A DNA stretch of 29,780 nt, from the NCBI RefSeq assembly GCF_003333325.1, contig NZ_QOLC01000059.1, positions 1-29,780 on the forward strand, given 5' to 3'. A program made the translations under genes and the position numbers. The notes under the pieces were generated by a model, which was given only the letters and a program-made list of their open reading frames with translations, made no database searches and was not told where the DNA came from. The DNA comes from Candidatus Ulvibacter alkanivorans. Lineage in GTDB: Bacteria > Bacteroidota > Bacteroidia > Flavobacteriales > Flavobacteriaceae. This document shows positions 1 through 8,502 of the stretch, in pieces (the stretch's first letter is position 1; each line of letters starts with the position of its first letter).

Positions 1-3
1 TTT

Positions 4-11
4 TATTTTTG
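4..11 (+). promoter_or_regulatory. Bacteroidota -7 promoter box before the TPR gene
   Basis: TATTTTTG matches the Bacteroidota -7 consensus TAnnTTTG and lies 19 bases before the ATG of the first gene. The matching -33 element would fall outside the window, so only half of the promoter can be judged. It would drive the TPR-ribH pair. Confidence 0.5.
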
Positions 12-30
12 CGCTTCAATAAAGAAAATT

Positions 31-798
31 ATGGCAACCTACAAGAAAAGAGGCGGTAAACCAAGAACGAAAGCTGAAAAGCAATCTAAGATCGAAGATA
101 ACAGTACAACGGCCGAGGTTTTTAATACCTTGGACGAAGGTGCATCGAAAACAGAGGCTTGGGTAGAGAAGAACCAGAAGATCATTCTAGGTGTGGTTGG
201 TGCCGTGGCTATTTGTGTATTGGGTTATTTTGCGTATCAGCAATTTATTCAACAACCTAAGGAGCAAGAAGCAATGAACGAAATGTTTCAAGCACAGGAA
301 TATTACGAATTGGCGTTGACTGCCGAGGCGAAAGATTCACTGTACGATCTAGCGTTGAATGGCGGCCGTGGAAAATACGGGTTCTTAGATATTATTGAGA
401 ACTACGGTGGTACCGATGCCGGAAATATAGCGACTTATTATGCCGGAATGTCGTATCTGCAAACCAATAACTATCAAGAGGCTATTAATCATTTAGACAA
501 CTACGACGGTGATGACGCGATGACAGGGCCATTGGCAAAGGGTGCTATAGGCGATGCTTTTGTTCAGCTAAATCAGGAAGATCAAGCGCTTAAATATTAT
601 GAGGAGGCAGCACGTATGCACAAGAATGAATTGACGACTCCACGTTTTTTACTGAAAGCTGGAATTACAGCAATGAACTTAGGCAAGACCGATGTGGCTT
701 TAAATCATTTTTCTGAAATCACTGAAAATTATCCAAATGCTACCGAAGCTGCGAAAGCAGAAGCCTATAAAGGGATGACCGAAGCAATGACCGAGTAA
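31..798 (+). CDS. Tetratricopeptide-repeat membrane protein
   Basis: The 255-residue protein has a charged N-terminal cytoplasmic part (residues 1-48), one membrane segment (about 50-72, rich in Val/Ala/Gly) and a C-terminal part with TPR-like helices. Visible repeat signatures include ATYYAGMSYLQTNNYQEAIN (about 134-153) and ALKYYEEAARMHK. This architecture (short N-terminus, single TM, TPR tail) resembles YfgM-like proteins, which in other bacteria associate with periplasmic chaperones or the Sec translocon; that role is inferred here. The ATG follows a TAnnTTTG box closely. Its stop codon abuts the ATG of ribH (TAA-ATG, no gap), so the two are co-transcribed and probably co-translated. Confidence 0.85.
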   Translation: MATYKKRGGKPRTKAEKQSKIEDNSTTAEVFNTLDEGASKTEAWVEKNQKIILGVVGAVAICVLGYFAYQQFIQQPKEQEAMNEMFQAQEYYELALTAEAKDSLYDLALNGGRGKYGFLDIIENYGGTDAGNIATYYAGMSYLQTNNYQEAINHLDNYDGDDAMTGPLAKGAIGDAFVQLNQEDQALKYYEEAARMHKNELTTPRFLLKAGITAMNLGKTDVALNHFSEITENYPNATEAAKAEAYKGMTEAMTE

Positions 799-1296
799 AT
801 GGCAACCGAAAATAAAAATTTATCTACCTACGATAAAGCTACAATCCCAAACGCGAAAGACTTTCGGTTTGGGATTGTTGTTTCAGAATGGAATCCTGAG
901 ATCACTCAAGGCATGTTCCAAGGCGCCTTTGATGCGATCATAGACTGTGGCGGAATCAAAGAGAATATCGTGCGCTGGAATGTTCCCGGAAGTTTCGAAT
1001 TGATCTATGGTTGTAAACAAATTACCAAGAGTTATGATATGTTAGACGCGGTCATAGCCATTGGTAGTGTGATCCAAGGTGAAACCAAGCATTTCGATTA
1101 TGTGTGTGAAGCTGTTGCGCAAGGCATCAAAGACCTAAATGTGCAAGGCGATATTCCTGTGATATTTTGTGTTCTTACCGATAATAATAAACAGCAGGCG
1201 ATAGACCGAAGTGGTGGTAAACACGGTAATAAAGGTACCGAAGCTGCTATTGCCGCTATTAAAATGGCACAATTAAAAAAGGACGCCACGTTTTAA
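799..1296 (+). CDS. ribH: 6,7-dimethyl-8-ribityllumazine synthase
   Basis: This is the penultimate step of riboflavin synthesis, condensing 5-amino-6-ribitylamino-uracil with 3,4-dihydroxy-2-butanone 4-phosphate. Family motifs are clear: VPGSFEL at residues 62-68, the GSVIQGETKHFDYV block at 89-102 with the conserved His98, and VIFCVLTDNN (121-130) followed by the Gly-rich GGKHGNKGTEAA stretch. The length of 165 aa is normal for a subunit of the icosahedral or pentameric enzyme. The start codon directly follows the stop of the TPR gene. No FMN riboswitch was seen upstream, and the other rib genes are not in this window. Confidence 0.97.
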   Translation: MATENKNLSTYDKATIPNAKDFRFGIVVSEWNPEITQGMFQGAFDAIIDCGGIKENIVRWNVPGSFELIYGCKQITKSYDMLDAVIAIGSVIQGETKHFDYVCEAVAQGIKDLNVQGDIPVIFCVLTDNNKQQAIDRSGGKHGNKGTEAAIAAIKMAQLKKDATF

Positions 1297-1380
1297 TCTT
1301 CTGAGATTTTTTCCCTTCGGAACGATAATTGTTTCATAGAAAAGGACCGCGAATTACTTCAATAAATGCGGTAATTTAAG

Positions 1381-1388
1381 TAACTTTG
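1381..1388 (+). promoter_or_regulatory. Bacteroidota -7 promoter box before the small gene and mutL
   Basis: TAACTTTG matches TAnnTTTG and sits 14 bases before the ATG at 1403, inside the 106-base gap after ribH. No good TTG is visible about 19 bases further upstream, so the -33 half is weak. It probably starts the unit running through mutL and the rhomboid genes. Confidence 0.5.
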
Positions 1389-1402
1389 AAAACACAGCGA
1401 TT

Positions 1403-1690
1403 ATGGGAATATTAAAAACAAAAAAGAACAAAAAGTTTGGATATACGCCACGTTACTACAAGAACGACGGAGAGGGTAGTCCATTTCAAATAGAGCATAA
1501 ATTTGATAAATTCAGAAAAACGGTAGGGAACAACGGTCTTAAAACAAATTTTAAAAACGCAATGGAAGATCTTAAGTCCAATCGTGACCGCACTTCCAAA
1601 CGTCGAATTCTTATCATAGCCGCGATTTTAATACTACTGTTTCTATACATCATCGATTTCGATTTGTCTATATTCTTTCAAGAAATCTAA
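1403..1690 (+). CDS. Small basic single-pass membrane protein, unknown function
   Basis: The 95-residue protein has a very basic, Lys-rich N-terminus (KTKKNKKFGYTPRYYK), a hydrophilic middle, and one C-terminal membrane helix (about 69-90, RILIIAAILILLFLYIIDF). No catalytic motif is visible. Such small proteins between ribH and mutL occur in flavobacteria, where they are sometimes called a riboflavin synthase subunit because of the neighbour; nothing in the sequence supports an enzyme function. Its stop codon overlaps the mutL start by one base (TAATG), which suggests translational coupling. Confidence 0.8.
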   Translation: MGILKTKKNKKFGYTPRYYKNDGEGSPFQIEHKFDKFRKTVGNNGLKTNFKNAMEDLKSNRDRTSKRRILIIAAILILLFLYIIDFDLSIFFQEI

Positions 1691-3543
1691 TGGCAGATAT
1701 CATTCAGTTATTACCAGATCATGTTGCAAATCAAATTGCAGCCGGGGAGGTGGTGCAGCGACCTGCTTCGGTCGTGAAGGAATTGCTGGAGAACGCCATC
1801 GATGCCAAAGCAACAGAGATCACGTTGTTTATTAAGGACGCAGGTAAGACCTTGATTCAGGTTACCGACAACGGAGTGGGCATGAGTACTACCGATGCAC
1901 GGCTTAGTTTCGAACGCCATGCGACCTCCAAGATCAAGTCGGCCGACGATCTGTTCAATCTGCATACCAAAGGGTTTAGGGGAGAAGCATTGGCTTCTAT
2001 TGCCGCTATTGCGCATGTTGAGCTAAAGACCAAAACTGCCGACGAAGAAATAGGAACTAAAATTTGTATAGAAGGTAGTGAAGTAACACTTCAAGAACCC
2101 ACTGTTGCACCCACAGGAACTACTATATCTGTAAAGAATCTATTTTATAATATTCCGGCCCGACGAAATTTTTTAAAAAGCAATACGGTAGAGACACGCC
2201 ATATAATTGATGAATTTCACCGCGTGGCCATGGCACATCCGAGCGTGGCATTTAAAATGATGCACAACGATACCGATGTCTTCAATTTACCGGAAAGTAA
2301 TGTGCGTCAACGCATTGTTGGTATCTTCGGAAACAAGACCAATGAGAAATTAGTTCCGGTTGAGGAAGAAACGGAAATATTGAAGGTCAACGGATTTGTT
2401 CTAAAACCTCAGTTCGCTAAAAAAGGACGTGGCGAACAATTCTTCTTTGTAAATAACCGCTTTATAAAAAGCTCGTATTTACATCATGCAGTGCGTTCTG
2501 CTTTTGAAGGACTTATAAAAGACGGTACACATCCCGGCTACTTCTTATTTTTGGAAGTGGCACCACAATCGATCGATATAAACATTCATCCTACCAAAAC
2601 AGAGATCAAGTTTGATGACGAACACGCGATCTATGCCATGCTTCGCGCCACCATCAAGCATAGTTTAGGACAATTTAGTATTGCTCCTGTATTAGATTTT
2701 AACAAGGACTCGGGTTTCGATACGCCCTACGAGTACAGCAAACGGCCACCGGTCGCGCCAACCATAGAAGTAGATAAGAACTTTAATCCTTTTCAGAAAG
2801 AAGCAAATCAGCGCGGTTATGTTCAAACCGCTTACAAACGTGAGCGCCCATCTTCTTGGGAATCGCTGTACATAGGCTTAAAAGCTGAAGGATTGGAAAC
2901 TCCTTCCGAAGTAGAAAATATAGAATTTGAGAGTGAAGAGGTCACCGGAAGACTTTTCGATGCTACAAATACGAATACGACCGATAAAACCACATTTCAG
3001 CTTCAGAACAAATACATTGTGTGTCCCATTAAAAGTGGGATGATGGTGGTGCATCAACACTTGGCACACCAACGTATCATGTACGAAGAACTACTCAAGA
3101 ATATGACAGTACAAGAAGCAGTAAGTCAACAACTGCTTTTTCCTTTGCAGTTTCATTTTTCGACCACCGATATGGAAGTGTTAGAAAAAATAAAAGAACA
3201 GCTGGAACATACGGGTTTTGTCTTTTCTGCGTTTCACGATACAAGCATAGAAGTAAGCGGTATTCCGGTAGTGGTTTCTGAAAGTCAGGCCGGTCATATT
3301 TTAGAACAACTGATAGACGATATTAAGGAGGAAGTACCGGACGCCGGATTTAGTCAGAACGATTTGTTGGCGAAGAGTATGGCGAAGAGTATGGCAGTAA
3401 AGTCCGGAACTGCTTTAAACACCGAAGCCCAAGAACATTTAATCAATCAGTTATTCGCCTGTAAGGAACCAAGTGTTTCACCAGATAACAGGCCGGTATT
3501 GATCACGTTAGATGCGAACGATTTCGATAAAAAATTTAGCTAG
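1690..3543 (+). CDS. mutL: DNA mismatch repair protein MutL
   Basis: MutL is an ATP-dependent matchmaker that links MutS recognition to strand incision. The N-terminal GHKL ATPase is intact: ELLENAIDA (31-39, catalytic-site Glu and Asn35), DNGVGM (60-65) and GFRGEA (95-100). The transducer domain and a long linker follow, then a C-terminal dimerisation domain. The length of 617 aa is normal. In the C-terminal domain, the stretch corresponding to the endonuclease motif DQHAxxExxxxE reads HQHLAHQRIMYE (455-466), lacking the Asp and the first Glu, and the last conserved motif reads SPDNRP rather than CxHxRP. The endonuclease site therefore looks degenerate. The start overlaps the upstream stop by one base, and the next gene starts at the base after the stop. 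Confidence 0.96.
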   Translation: MADIIQLLPDHVANQIAAGEVVQRPASVVKELLENAIDAKATEITLFIKDAGKTLIQVTDNGVGMSTTDARLSFERHATSKIKSADDLFNLHTKGFRGEALASIAAIAHVELKTKTADEEIGTKICIEGSEVTLQEPTVAPTGTTISVKNLFYNIPARRNFLKSNTVETRHIIDEFHRVAMAHPSVAFKMMHNDTDVFNLPESNVRQRIVGIFGNKTNEKLVPVEEETEILKVNGFVLKPQFAKKGRGEQFFFVNNRFIKSSYLHHAVRSAFEGLIKDGTHPGYFLFLEVAPQSIDINIHPTKTEIKFDDEHAIYAMLRATIKHSLGQFSIAPVLDFNKDSGFDTPYEYSKRPPVAPTIEVDKNFNPFQKEANQRGYVQTAYKRERPSSWESLYIGLKAEGLETPSEVENIEFESEEVTGRLFDATNTNTTDKTTFQLQNKYIVCPIKSGMMVVHQHLAHQRIMYEELLKNMTVQEAVSQQLLFPLQFHFSTTDMEVLEKIKEQLEHTGFVFSAFHDTSIEVSGIPVVVSESQAGHILEQLIDDIKEEVPDAGFSQNDLLAKSMAKSMAVKSGTALNTEAQEHLINQLFACKEPSVSPDNRPVLITLDANDFDKKFS

Positions 3544-4290
3544 ATGGGAAGAATCACCGAGACCGTAAAGGTGTTAATAATAATAAACGCGCTGTTTTTC
3601 GCAGGGACGTTCTTATTGCAAGAAGAAACGGCTTATCGGCTTTTCTCTTTGTATTATTTTGAGAATCCACAGTTTGAATATTGGCAACCAATTACGCATA
3701 TGTTTATGCACGGCGGCTTGTTCCATATTTTATTTAATATGTACGCACTCTGGGCTTTTGGGTCGCCTTTAGAAATGCGGTGGGGGCGTAATAAGTTCTT
3801 GTTCTTCTATTTCTCGGCAGGTTTAGGAGCATTCTTAATTCATACCATTGTGAACTATTTCCACTTTCACAGTGGTTATGAGGCCTTATTACAAGCAGGT
3901 TTGAACCCAGATCAAATACAAAGCATATTAACAACGGGCCAGTATAATACGGCTATTTTGGATGCCGTGTCTCAAAGTCAGATCCAAAATATGTATGACG
4001 CTTATAACGTTCCGGCAGTTGGAGCTTCCGGAGCAATTTATGGTGTCTTGGTTGCCTTTGGGATGATGTTCCCGAACGTAGAACTCATGCTTATTTTCCT
4101 GCCTATTCCTATAAAGGCAAAATTCTTTATCCCTGCATTGATCTTGTTAGATCTATTTAGCGGAGTTACCGGATTCTCAATTTTTGGTCAAAATATTGCG
4201 AATTGGGCGCATATTGGAGGTGCTTTATTCGGGTTTATTATGGCTTGGTATTGGAAGAAAAATAGTTTTAACGACACACGTTGGTATTAG
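3544..4290 (+). CDS. Rhomboid-family intramembrane serine protease (first of two)
   Basis: This polytopic membrane protease (248 aa) shows the rhomboid core: the HMFMHGGLFHILFNMYALW block (52-70), the catalytic Ser162 in GASGAIYG (160-167) and the catalytic His223 in AHIGGALFG (222-230). Compared with a compact rhomboid there is an extra polar stretch of about 50 residues (107-156, Gln/Asn-rich) just before the Ser helix. The start abuts the mutL stop. A second rhomboid gene follows after a 2-base gap. The substrate is unknown and cannot be inferred from the context. Confidence 0.94.
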   Translation: MGRITETVKVLIIINALFFAGTFLLQEETAYRLFSLYYFENPQFEYWQPITHMFMHGGLFHILFNMYALWAFGSPLEMRWGRNKFLFFYFSAGLGAFLIHTIVNYFHFHSGYEALLQAGLNPDQIQSILTTGQYNTAILDAVSQSQIQNMYDAYNVPAVGASGAIYGVLVAFGMMFPNVELMLIFLPIPIKAKFFIPALILLDLFSGVTGFSIFGQNIANWAHIGGALFGFIMAWYWKKNSFNDTRWY

Positions 4291-4292
4291 GT

Positions 4293-5165
4293 ATGGCATC
4301 GAATAGTTTAGCATATCAGTTTAAAACGGCGAGCATCACAGTGAAATTGATCGCGATCAACACGGTCATCTTTTTGTTGGTGTCGTTAATAGCGTTCTTC
4401 TTTCAAATTCAACCCGGTTATCTTACACAATGGTTCGTGTTGCCTTCCGACATGGTTGGATTTTTAACACAGCCTTGGGCGTTTATAAGTTACGCTTTTT
4501 TGCATTTCGGATTTTTCCATTTGCTGTTTAATATGCTTTTACTGTATTGGTTTGGTAATTTTATTCTGAATCTCTTTAGTGGCAAACGACTACTTACCAT
4601 TTACTTGCTGGGTGCTATTTTTGGCGGATTGTTATATGTACTTTCGTATAACTTGTTCCCGGTATTCGAGGATTCACGAGCCTATTTGTTGGGTGCATCG
4701 GGTGCTGTGACAGCGATCATGGTGTTTATAGGAACTTATACGCCCAATACACCTTTTCGAATCTTTACCTTTACTATAAAATTATGGCAAATCGCTTTGT
4801 TCTTCTTTCTGTTAGACTTGGTACGATTGCCAACTAGTGATAATGAAGGCGGACTGCTCGCACATATCGGCGGAGCTATCTTCGGGTATATCTATGCCAT
4901 TCAATTGAGCAAGGGTAACGATATCGCAAAATGGTTTACCGATGTGATGGACTGGGTAAGTGACTTATTTACATCGCGAAAGAAAAAGCCGTTTAAAACT
5001 GTGCATCGTACGACACGCGCCAAACCAGATAGCAGTAAGGCTAAAAGTACAGCCACCGATAAACAAAAAAAGATAGACGCAATTTTAGATAAGATAGGTA
5101 AGAGTGGGTACGATAGTCTAACAAAGGCTGAAAAAGATTTTTTATTTAAGGCAGGAAAAGAATAA
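4293..5165 (+). CDS. Rhomboid-family intramembrane serine protease (second of two)
   Basis: This 290-residue protein starts at ATG 4293, two bases after the previous stop; an in-frame TTG at 4281 lies inside the preceding gene and is less likely. Catalytic residues are Ser136 in GASGAVTA (134-141) and His191 in AHIGGAIFG (190-198); the HFGFFHLLFNM block is at 71-81. After six membrane segments there is a basic soluble tail with a conserved-looking C-terminal module, AILDKIGKSGYDSLTKAEKD, which is frequent on Bacteroidota rhomboids. It is clearly a paralogue of the preceding gene but differs in loop and tail. Confidence 0.93.
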   Translation: MASNSLAYQFKTASITVKLIAINTVIFLLVSLIAFFFQIQPGYLTQWFVLPSDMVGFLTQPWAFISYAFLHFGFFHLLFNMLLLYWFGNFILNLFSGKRLLTIYLLGAIFGGLLYVLSYNLFPVFEDSRAYLLGASGAVTAIMVFIGTYTPNTPFRIFTFTIKLWQIALFFFLLDLVRLPTSDNEGGLLAHIGGAIFGYIYAIQLSKGNDIAKWFTDVMDWVSDLFTSRKKKPFKTVHRTTRAKPDSSKAKSTATDKQKKIDAILDKIGKSGYDSLTKAEKDFLFKAGKE

Positions 5166-5175
5166 CACAGATAAT

Positions 5176-6216
5176 TTGAAGAAGTTGGGGACTTTTAGAA
5201 AGATCGTTTTTTGGGTAAATGCCTTAGTAGCGTTACTCTTGGTCATTTCATTCGTGCTCCCGTATTTGCCTCCCAAAAGCTTTCCTACACTTTCCTTATT
5301 AAGCTTAGGGGTTTCACCACTCATTTTGGTCAACGTAATTTTTGTGGTTTATTGGTTGCTTCAGTGGCGCCGACAGATGTGGCTTTCGGCTATCATATTA
5401 TTTTTTGCATACTTTCATTTTAATCCGTTTTTTGAATTTTCTTCGGAAGGAGATTCCGAAGCATACAATCATACACTTACTGTCTTAAGCTTTAATGTGC
5501 GCTTGTTTAACGCCTACGAAGAAAAACCTTCCGAAGATGTGCTCACTCGTTTTGCAGAGCTTATTTCGCAAGAGCAACCCGATGTGATTTGCGTTCAAGA
5601 ATACTATCGAAAATCGCCAATTAGCATTTCGGGTTATCCGTATCAGTATACACGATTTAAAGATGATAAAGCCAATTTAGGTCATGCCATCTTTTCTAAA
5701 TACCCGTTGATTAATACGGGTGCGTTCGACTTCACCGATTCTTATAACAATGTCCTATTTGCCGATGTGCTGAAAGCAGAAGATACGGTTAGAGTGTATA
5801 ACTTGCATTTGCAGTCCTTAGGTATTTCGCCCAAAATGGAAGCCTTGCAAGAAGGTAATAAAGAACGCTTGCGTAAAAGGCTGGCGCGTTCCTTTATACA
5901 GCAGCAGGCACAAGTGGATTTTGTACGTGACCACAAGAAGAATGTTGGGCATCCGGTTATCTTGTGCGGCGATTTTAACAACACTCCGTTCTCCTATACC
6001 TATCACAAATTACAACAGGGATTTCGAGACGCATTTGTCGAGCGGGGCAGTGGACTTGGAACTACGTTCAAATTTGATGGTTATCCCATGCGAATTGATT
6101 ATATCCTTGCTTCGGAAGAACTAGATGTGCTCAATTTTAAGACAATTTCCAATTCCTTTTCCGATCACTATCCTATAAGTGCTACAGTGGGCTGGGACCT
6201 TAAACCGACAGATTAA
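5176..6216 (+). CDS. Membrane-anchored endonuclease/exonuclease/phosphatase-family protein
   Basis: The 346-residue protein starts at TTG 5176; the typical Met-Lys-Lys-type N-terminus supports this rare start. Three hydrophobic segments occupy about residues 1-85, followed by an EEP-fold domain. Metal and phosphate-site motifs are visible: LSFNVRLFN near the domain start, CVQEYY (the Glu ligand), GDFNNTPFSYTY and a terminal SDHYPI (catalytic Asp-His). Families with this fold hydrolyse phosphodiesters of nucleic acids, lipids or small metabolites; the substrate cannot be told. It ends the + strand unit, and its 3' end overlaps the convergent WbqC-family gene by 17 bases. Confidence 0.88.
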   Translation: MKKLGTFRKIVFWVNALVALLLVISFVLPYLPPKSFPTLSLLSLGVSPLILVNVIFVVYWLLQWRRQMWLSAIILFFAYFHFNPFFEFSSEGDSEAYNHTLTVLSFNVRLFNAYEEKPSEDVLTRFAELISQEQPDVICVQEYYRKSPISISGYPYQYTRFKDDKANLGHAIFSKYPLINTGAFDFTDSYNNVLFADVLKAEDTVRVYNLHLQSLGISPKMEALQEGNKERLRKRLARSFIQQQAQVDFVRDHKKNVGHPVILCGDFNNTPFSYTYHKLQQGFRDAFVERGSGLGTTFKFDGYPMRIDYILASEELDVLNFKTISNSFSDHYPISATVGWDLKPTD

Positions 6217-6829
6217 GTTTTAGTGTTTCTAAATAATTTAATGTGTTGGGTCCTTCGTTAAAAAGTAGGTCTAATACCGAAAGATTGTGCAAAAATCCGT
6301 GCGCTTCTTGAAACACTTGAATGTACGGAGTAATGCTGTGCTTTTTTTTAGCTTTCGCAACGGCCAACTGTCTAAGGTCTGTGATCTTCGGATCTGTCTC
6401 ATAATCCATGGACATTGTAGTAGGAACATTGAGCTCGATCAGTTCACTAAGTACTTCGAAAATTCTAATGTTATGAGCTAATAATTGCGTCGCCCTATCG
6501 TCGAAAAGAGCTGCGAGCTCGTCTTCATAAAATTCGAAATAAGGAGAGGTGCGATAGGCGGTTTGCAACGATTTCCAATGTTGGTCCTGCCAAGGAAATG
6601 CAGTTTCAGTAACTACGTCTTTTGTTTGTTGTCGCGTTCCATCTTTTGAATGCTTTATGGGGACATTCAACAGCAGTCTTCCATTGCTATGCGCTATGTA
6701 GGCGCGATTGCGATAGGTCTGCTTTTGGTAATTATCATGAACCTCGAATACCACTGCATTAGCCTGAGCAACGGCAGCCATCTGTACGATCGATGGGAAA
6801 TAAGTGGGATGTATAAGTATCTGGTCCAT
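6200..6829 (-). CDS. WbqC-family protein
   Basis: The 209-residue soluble protein begins MDQILIHPTYFPSIVQMAAV and contains the family pattern HDNYQKQTYRNRAYI near residues 32-46. WbqC-like proteins are found in polysaccharide clusters and, in Bacteroidota, in a conserved position after lepB; the biochemical role is not established. Here it is the last gene of the parA-parB-DUF5683-dapB-lepB run, 62 bases after lepB, and it meets the EEP gene tail to tail with a 17-base overlap. Confidence 0.85.
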   Translation of the reverse strand: MDQILIHPTYFPSIVQMAAVAQANAVVFEVHDNYQKQTYRNRAYIAHSNGRLLLNVPIKHSKDGTRQQTKDVVTETAFPWQDQHWKSLQTAYRTSPYFEFYEDELAALFDDRATQLLAHNIRIFEVLSELIELNVPTTMSMDYETDPKITDLRQLAVAKAKKKHSITPYIQVFQEAHGFLHNLSVLDLLFNEGPNTLNYLETLKLNLSV

Positions 6830-6846
6830 TCAAAATTGCTACGGCA

Positions 6847-6884
6847 AAAGCCTGCCAACTATCCTAACGGATTAAACAGGCTTT
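6847..6884 (-). terminator. Inverted repeat between lepB and the WbqC gene
   Basis: AAAGCCTG (6847-6854) and CAGGCTTT (6877-6884) form an 8-bp stem with a 22-base loop. Read on the - strand, the right arm ends in TTTT. This could be a weak terminator or attenuator after lepB that lowers expression of the last gene. The long loop and short T-run keep confidence low. Confidence 0.35.
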
Positions 6885-6891
6885 GGTTGCT

Positions 6892-8466
6892 TTACTTTTT
6901 AGCAGACTTCTTTCGTTTTCTGAAATAGTTAAACGCAAACCAACCTATTAAAAGGATAAGGAAATATTTAAAATACGAAACAGGATTGCCTTCACCACCA
7001 ACTGTAGTGAACAGACGTTCCCATCGAATTTTATTGGTGAGTCCTTTGGCATTGCTATTCCAACTCATCCATACGAATACCGGTTTACCTACAATGTGAT
7101 TTTCGGGAACATAGCCCCAGGTACGCGCATCTTCACTATTGTTCCTATTGTCTCCCATCATCCAGTAATAGTTCATCTTGAACGTATATTCGGTAATTGG
7201 GGAGCCATTAAGCAGAACTTGTGTGCCCGACTGCGTAATGCTGTTCTCAACACCCAATTCGCTACCTTCATATACTTCAATTATTCGTTTGTAGAATGGA
7301 ATACTCTCTGGCGTAATAGCCACCGTTTTTCCGGCTTCCGGGATGTAGATTGGGCCAAACTGATCGTTGTTCCATTGGTAATTAGGATTTGCCGGAAATG
7401 TGGTTTGCGACCATTGTCCAACTTCTCCTTGAACCCGTTGCACTTGTAGTATATCGGGAAGATTCTTGATTCGTTCGGCTGTTTCCGAAGTCATATGCAT
7501 GATATAGGCCGTGCCTTGTTGGTTGATCACGCCCATATCGGTTACGTCGTAGCGCTCCATCACATACTGCAGATTTATGGGTCTCGATGTGATCACTTGA
7601 TGAGCGAATTGCAGTTTTGCGCGACTTGGTAAGGTGTTTTGTTTGCCGTTGATAAAGACAAATCCGTCTTTAACAGCAATAGAATCACCTGGAACACCCA
7701 CACAACGCTTTACATAATTCGATTTCTTATCTATGGGTTTATAGTAGTATTTTCCATCGCCGTATTGTTGAAAAGCATTCACGGTATCGACCGGCCAATT
7801 GAATACCACAATGTCATTTCGTTCTATCTTTTGAAATCCGGGAAATCTAAAATAGGGGAGTTGAGGTTTTGGAAGATACGATTTAACCTTTACGACCGGT
7901 ATGGTATCATGTACCATAGGGAAGGAGATAGGTGTCATAGGAGTTCGCGCGCCATAATGATATTTGCTCACAAAAAGGAAATCACCTACTAATAATGTCT
8001 TTTCTAATGATGAGGTCGGGATGGTGAACGGTTGCATAAAATAAGTATGCACTATGGTGGCAGCAACCACCGCAAAAAGGATGGAACTCACCCATTCTCC
8101 TGTGGCGGTTCTTGGTTTTAAACTGCGATCTTCTATATAAGTAACGTCTTGGGTGTAATTTATATAATAGATATAAAGTCCTAAAGTGAGTAGAACCAAA
8201 GCGGTGTCGGCAGTACTGTTGCGGCCAAAACTACGAATGGTTTCTACCCATACCACCGGAAACATGATCAAGTTTACGATAGGAACAAAAAGTAAGATCG
8301 TCCACCACCAGGGTCGGTTAATGATCTTCATTAGAACTACCGCATTGTATACGGGAACTGCTGCTTCCCAGGCGTTTCTCCCTGCTTTAGTATATAGTTT
8401 CCATGTTCCGGCAAAGTGGATTACCTGAATTACAAGTATAAATATCAACCAACCTGTCCAAGTCAT
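6892..8466 (-). CDS. lepB: Signal peptidase I
   Basis: The enzyme removes signal peptides from exported proteins at the outer face of the inner membrane. The 524-residue length is far above the enterobacterial enzyme but typical for Bacteroidota. An N-terminal multi-pass region (about 1-105, three or four hydrophobic segments) precedes the catalytic domain. The Ser motif is PTSSLEKTL (150-158, nucleophile most likely Ser153), the general-base Lys253 lies in YVKRCVGVPGD, and the conserved GDNRNNSEDAR box is at 438-448. A final membrane helix (about 495-515) precedes a basic tail. It lies 36 bases downstream of dapB in the same operon. Confidence 0.95.
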   Translation of the reverse strand: MTWTGWLIFILVIQVIHFAGTWKLYTKAGRNAWEAAVPVYNAVVLMKIINRPWWWTILLFVPIVNLIMFPVVWVETIRSFGRNSTADTALVLLTLGLYIYYINYTQDVTYIEDRSLKPRTATGEWVSSILFAVVAATIVHTYFMQPFTIPTSSLEKTLLVGDFLFVSKYHYGARTPMTPISFPMVHDTIPVVKVKSYLPKPQLPYFRFPGFQKIERNDIVVFNWPVDTVNAFQQYGDGKYYYKPIDKKSNYVKRCVGVPGDSIAVKDGFVFINGKQNTLPSRAKLQFAHQVITSRPINLQYVMERYDVTDMGVINQQGTAYIMHMTSETAERIKNLPDILQVQRVQGEVGQWSQTTFPANPNYQWNNDQFGPIYIPEAGKTVAITPESIPFYKRIIEVYEGSELGVENSITQSGTQVLLNGSPITEYTFKMNYYWMMGDNRNNSEDARTWGYVPENHIVGKPVFVWMSWNSNAKGLTNKIRWERLFTTVGGEGNPVSYFKYFLILLIGWFAFNYFRKRKKSAKK

Positions 8467-8480
8467 AATTCTTATTTTGT

Positions 8481-8495
8481 GAAGGAAATTCCTTC
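8481..8495. repeat. Short perfect palindrome between dapB and lepB
   Basis: GAAGGAAATTCCTTC reads as a perfect inverted repeat (7-bp arms around one base) in the 36-base gap between dapB and lepB. It may be an mRNA hairpin or a protein-binding site; there is no T-run to make it a terminator. Confidence 0.4.
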
Positions 8496-8502
8496 CGTTC
8501 TT

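Noticed and set aside
1711..2016. Reverse-strand open frames inside mutL, lepB, scpA, accC and other genes
   Set aside because: They are shadows of strongly supported genes on the other strand, with no recognisable domains and no independent promoters.
4281..4292. TTG start of the second rhomboid inside the first rhomboid gene
   Set aside because: An ATG at 4293, directly after the previous stop, gives the natural N-terminus; the TTG version would only add four residues.
5921..6124. Open frame inside the EEP gene in another frame
   Set aside because: It overlaps the conserved EEP motifs GDFNNTPF and shows no domain of its own.
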